Of a DNA stretch of 6,109 bases, positions 5,609-6,109 are shown in pieces. Both the position numbers and the translations under genes were made by a program. The stretch's first letter is position 1; the number at the start of each line of letters is the position of its first letter. The notes below the pieces were generated by a model. The model did not search any database, was not told the origin of the DNA, and saw only the letters and a list, made by a program, of their open reading frames with translations. The DNA lies in contig CADCUW010000264.1 in the NCBI GenBank assembly GCA_902805985.1, positions 1 through 6,109 of the forward strand, written 5' to 3'. This DNA is from an uncultured Rubrobacteraceae bacterium (GTDB taxonomy: Bacteria > Actinomycetota > Rubrobacteria > Rubrobacterales > Rubrobacteraceae).

Positions 5609-5826
5609 GAACCGGCTTCGACCGGCCCGTAATAGAGTACCAGCAGTTGCTCGGCCTTTAGCGCGACGGATGCGTAAGCGCGCCCTTTGTCATCCGAGAA
5701 CTCGACCTCGAAGACCCCGGGCTCCAGGTCCTCCACGATGGTCCCGACCTGCCCTCTGTGGAGGGCTCGCTCGGGCAGGTCCTCGGTTAGGGCCACCATG
5801 TCCACAATGTCCACGCCGTCCTTCAC
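5605..5826 (-). CDS. DUF4926-family small protein
   Basis: A 73-residue protein of unknown function. The core VDIVDMVALTEDLPE, RGQVGTIVEDLEPGVFEVEF and AEQLLVLYYGPVE matches the DUF4926 pattern, a small predicted beta-barrel (SH3-like) protein with the LxEDLPExxLxxGQVGTVV signature; this is recognised from memory. The start is taken as GTG 5826: AGGAG (5835-5831) lies four bases ahead and the upstream remnant's TAG overlaps it (TAGGAGAG), as in coupled genes. GTG 5814 and ATG 5802, further in, are less likely because they have no ribosome site. A longer open frame beginning at 5964 reads through the frameshifted upstream gene and is not one protein. DUF4926 genes commonly follow DUF6883 genes, as here, so the pair once formed an operon. 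Function is unknown; a toxin/antitoxin- or immunity-like role has only contextual support. Confidence 0.75.
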   Translation of the reverse strand: MKDGVDIVDMVALTEDLPERALHRGQVGTIVEDLEPGVFEVEFSDDKGRAYASVALKAEQLLVLYYGPVEAGS

Positions 5827-5833
5827 GTCTCTC

Positions 5834-5979
5834 CTAGAGCACCCAGCAACTCCTGAACCTCGGGAAGCCTCGCCGGAGCGGACGATCCATCCGCTACGCA
5901 CAACGGCATTTCCTGCCTCGGTGCCCATCTCGAAGTCTAGAAACAGGCGCTCGAGGCGCGGCACTCGATCAGCGTAATC
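5834..5979 (-). pseudogene. DUF6883-like C-terminal remnant with one-base frame break
   Basis: Minus-strand reading gives DRVPRLERLFLDFEMGTEAG and NAVVRSGWIVRSGE in one frame, then FPRFRSCWVL followed by TAG (5836-5834) in another. Restoring one base at about 5867-5868 (G-C to GAC) gives the continuous WIVRSGEDFPRFRSCWVL, which matches the C-terminal signature I recall for DUF6883 proteins (DFEM..., VRSGWIVRxGEDFPRLxxCYVL). The family is normally about 110 residues; only about 45 remain. The N-terminal part is absent: upstream is a tRNA-like fragment and a stop in this frame at 6042-6040. It sits directly ahead of a DUF4926 gene with overlapping ribosome site and stop, the usual gene order. 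Family call is from memory and moderate. Confidence 0.6.
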
Positions 5980-6004
5980 CGTGTACCTATACGAAACAAG
6001 GGAG

Positions 6005-6058
6005 AGCCGACGAGCGTACCCGAACCGCCGACCTGCCCATTACGAGTGCGCTCTCCTA
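6005..6058 (-). pseudogene. tRNA-Thr(CGU)-like 3' fragment (possible attachment-site remnant)
   Basis: On the minus strand the sequence keeps exact tRNA register: anticodon stem GCGCA (6051-6047), loop CTCGTAA with anticodon CGT (Thr), stem TGGGC (6039-6035), variable AGGTC, T stem GGCGG (6029-6025), T loop TTCGGGT, ACGCT (6017-6013), 3' acceptor strand CGTCGGC (6012-6006) and T at 6005. Faults are a G-G mismatch in the anticodon stem, a G-A at the normally invariant pair closing the T loop, a D arm that does not pair (GGTAGGAGA), and no matching 5' acceptor strand GCCGACG upstream. Encoded CCA is absent. It is therefore a pseudogene or the 3' part left by site-specific integration, not a working tRNA. 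Separately, GGAGAGC (6001-6007) and GCTCTCC (6050-6056) form a 7-bp inverted repeat around it. Confidence 0.6.
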
Positions 6059-6109
6059 CCTTTGCCGCTGCTCGCGAACGCTTCGGTAACCGCTTACATA
6101 GGCCATGTT

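Noticed and set aside
1..6109. CRISPR array or intact defence system
   Set aside because: No regularly spaced repeats, no cas-like protein, and the only nuclease-like sequence is an N-terminal fragment without its catalytic core.

Overview
The window looks like a decayed accessory stretch from a high-GC actinobacterium. Codon usage, GC-rich third positions and protein style resemble Rubrobacter and its relatives; this is an inference from reading, not a search. Three genes look intact and well formed: a drug/metabolite-type exporter (1121-2083, minus), a divergent TetR regulator (2209-2844, plus) and a class III omega-amino acid:pyruvate aminotransferase (3385-4758, minus). A small DUF4926-type gene (5605-5826, minus) also looks intact. 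Almost everything else is a gene remnant.

Layout. 1-731: the C-terminal part of a D-2-hydroxyacid dehydrogenase with one frame break near position 110. 732-1120: a gene-free convergent gap with several inverted repeats and a weak terminator-like hairpin. 1121-2844: the exporter/TetR divergon. Its 19-bp palindrome lies between the predicted -35 and -10 of the exporter promoter, so the TetR protein probably represses the exporter directly. 2901-3151: a second, ~93% identical but headless and tailless copy of the dehydrogenase. It carries an 11-for-7 base replacement that creates a perfect 18-bp inverted repeat with a site 113 bp downstream. 3152-3384: non-coding spacer.

3385-5411 (minus): the aminotransferase is preceded, with a stop codon that overlaps its Shine-Dalgarno sequence, by the C-terminal remains of alanine dehydrogenase. 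That is the partner expected to regenerate pyruvate from the alanine the aminotransferase makes. The alanine dehydrogenase has lost its N-terminal two thirds, carries a one-base frame break, and is fused in frame to the N-terminus of a PDDEXK_4-type nuclease that keeps its own start and Shine-Dalgarno sequence.

5480-6109: a plus-strand helix-turn-helix fragment converges with the DUF4926 gene at a shared CTAG stop. Upstream of DUF4926 lie the frameshifted C-terminus of a DUF6883-type protein and then a tRNA-Thr(CGU)-like 3' fragment, in perfect tRNA register from position 27 to 73 but with damaged stems. Fragments of tRNA 3' ends are typical of integration sites, and the truncated genes next to it fit an old insertion/excision boundary.

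There are three isolated one-base-type frame breaks in 6 kb (dehydrogenase, alanine dehydrogenase, DUF6883). Draft-assembly error could explain those, but not the truncations, the partial duplication or the gene fusion.
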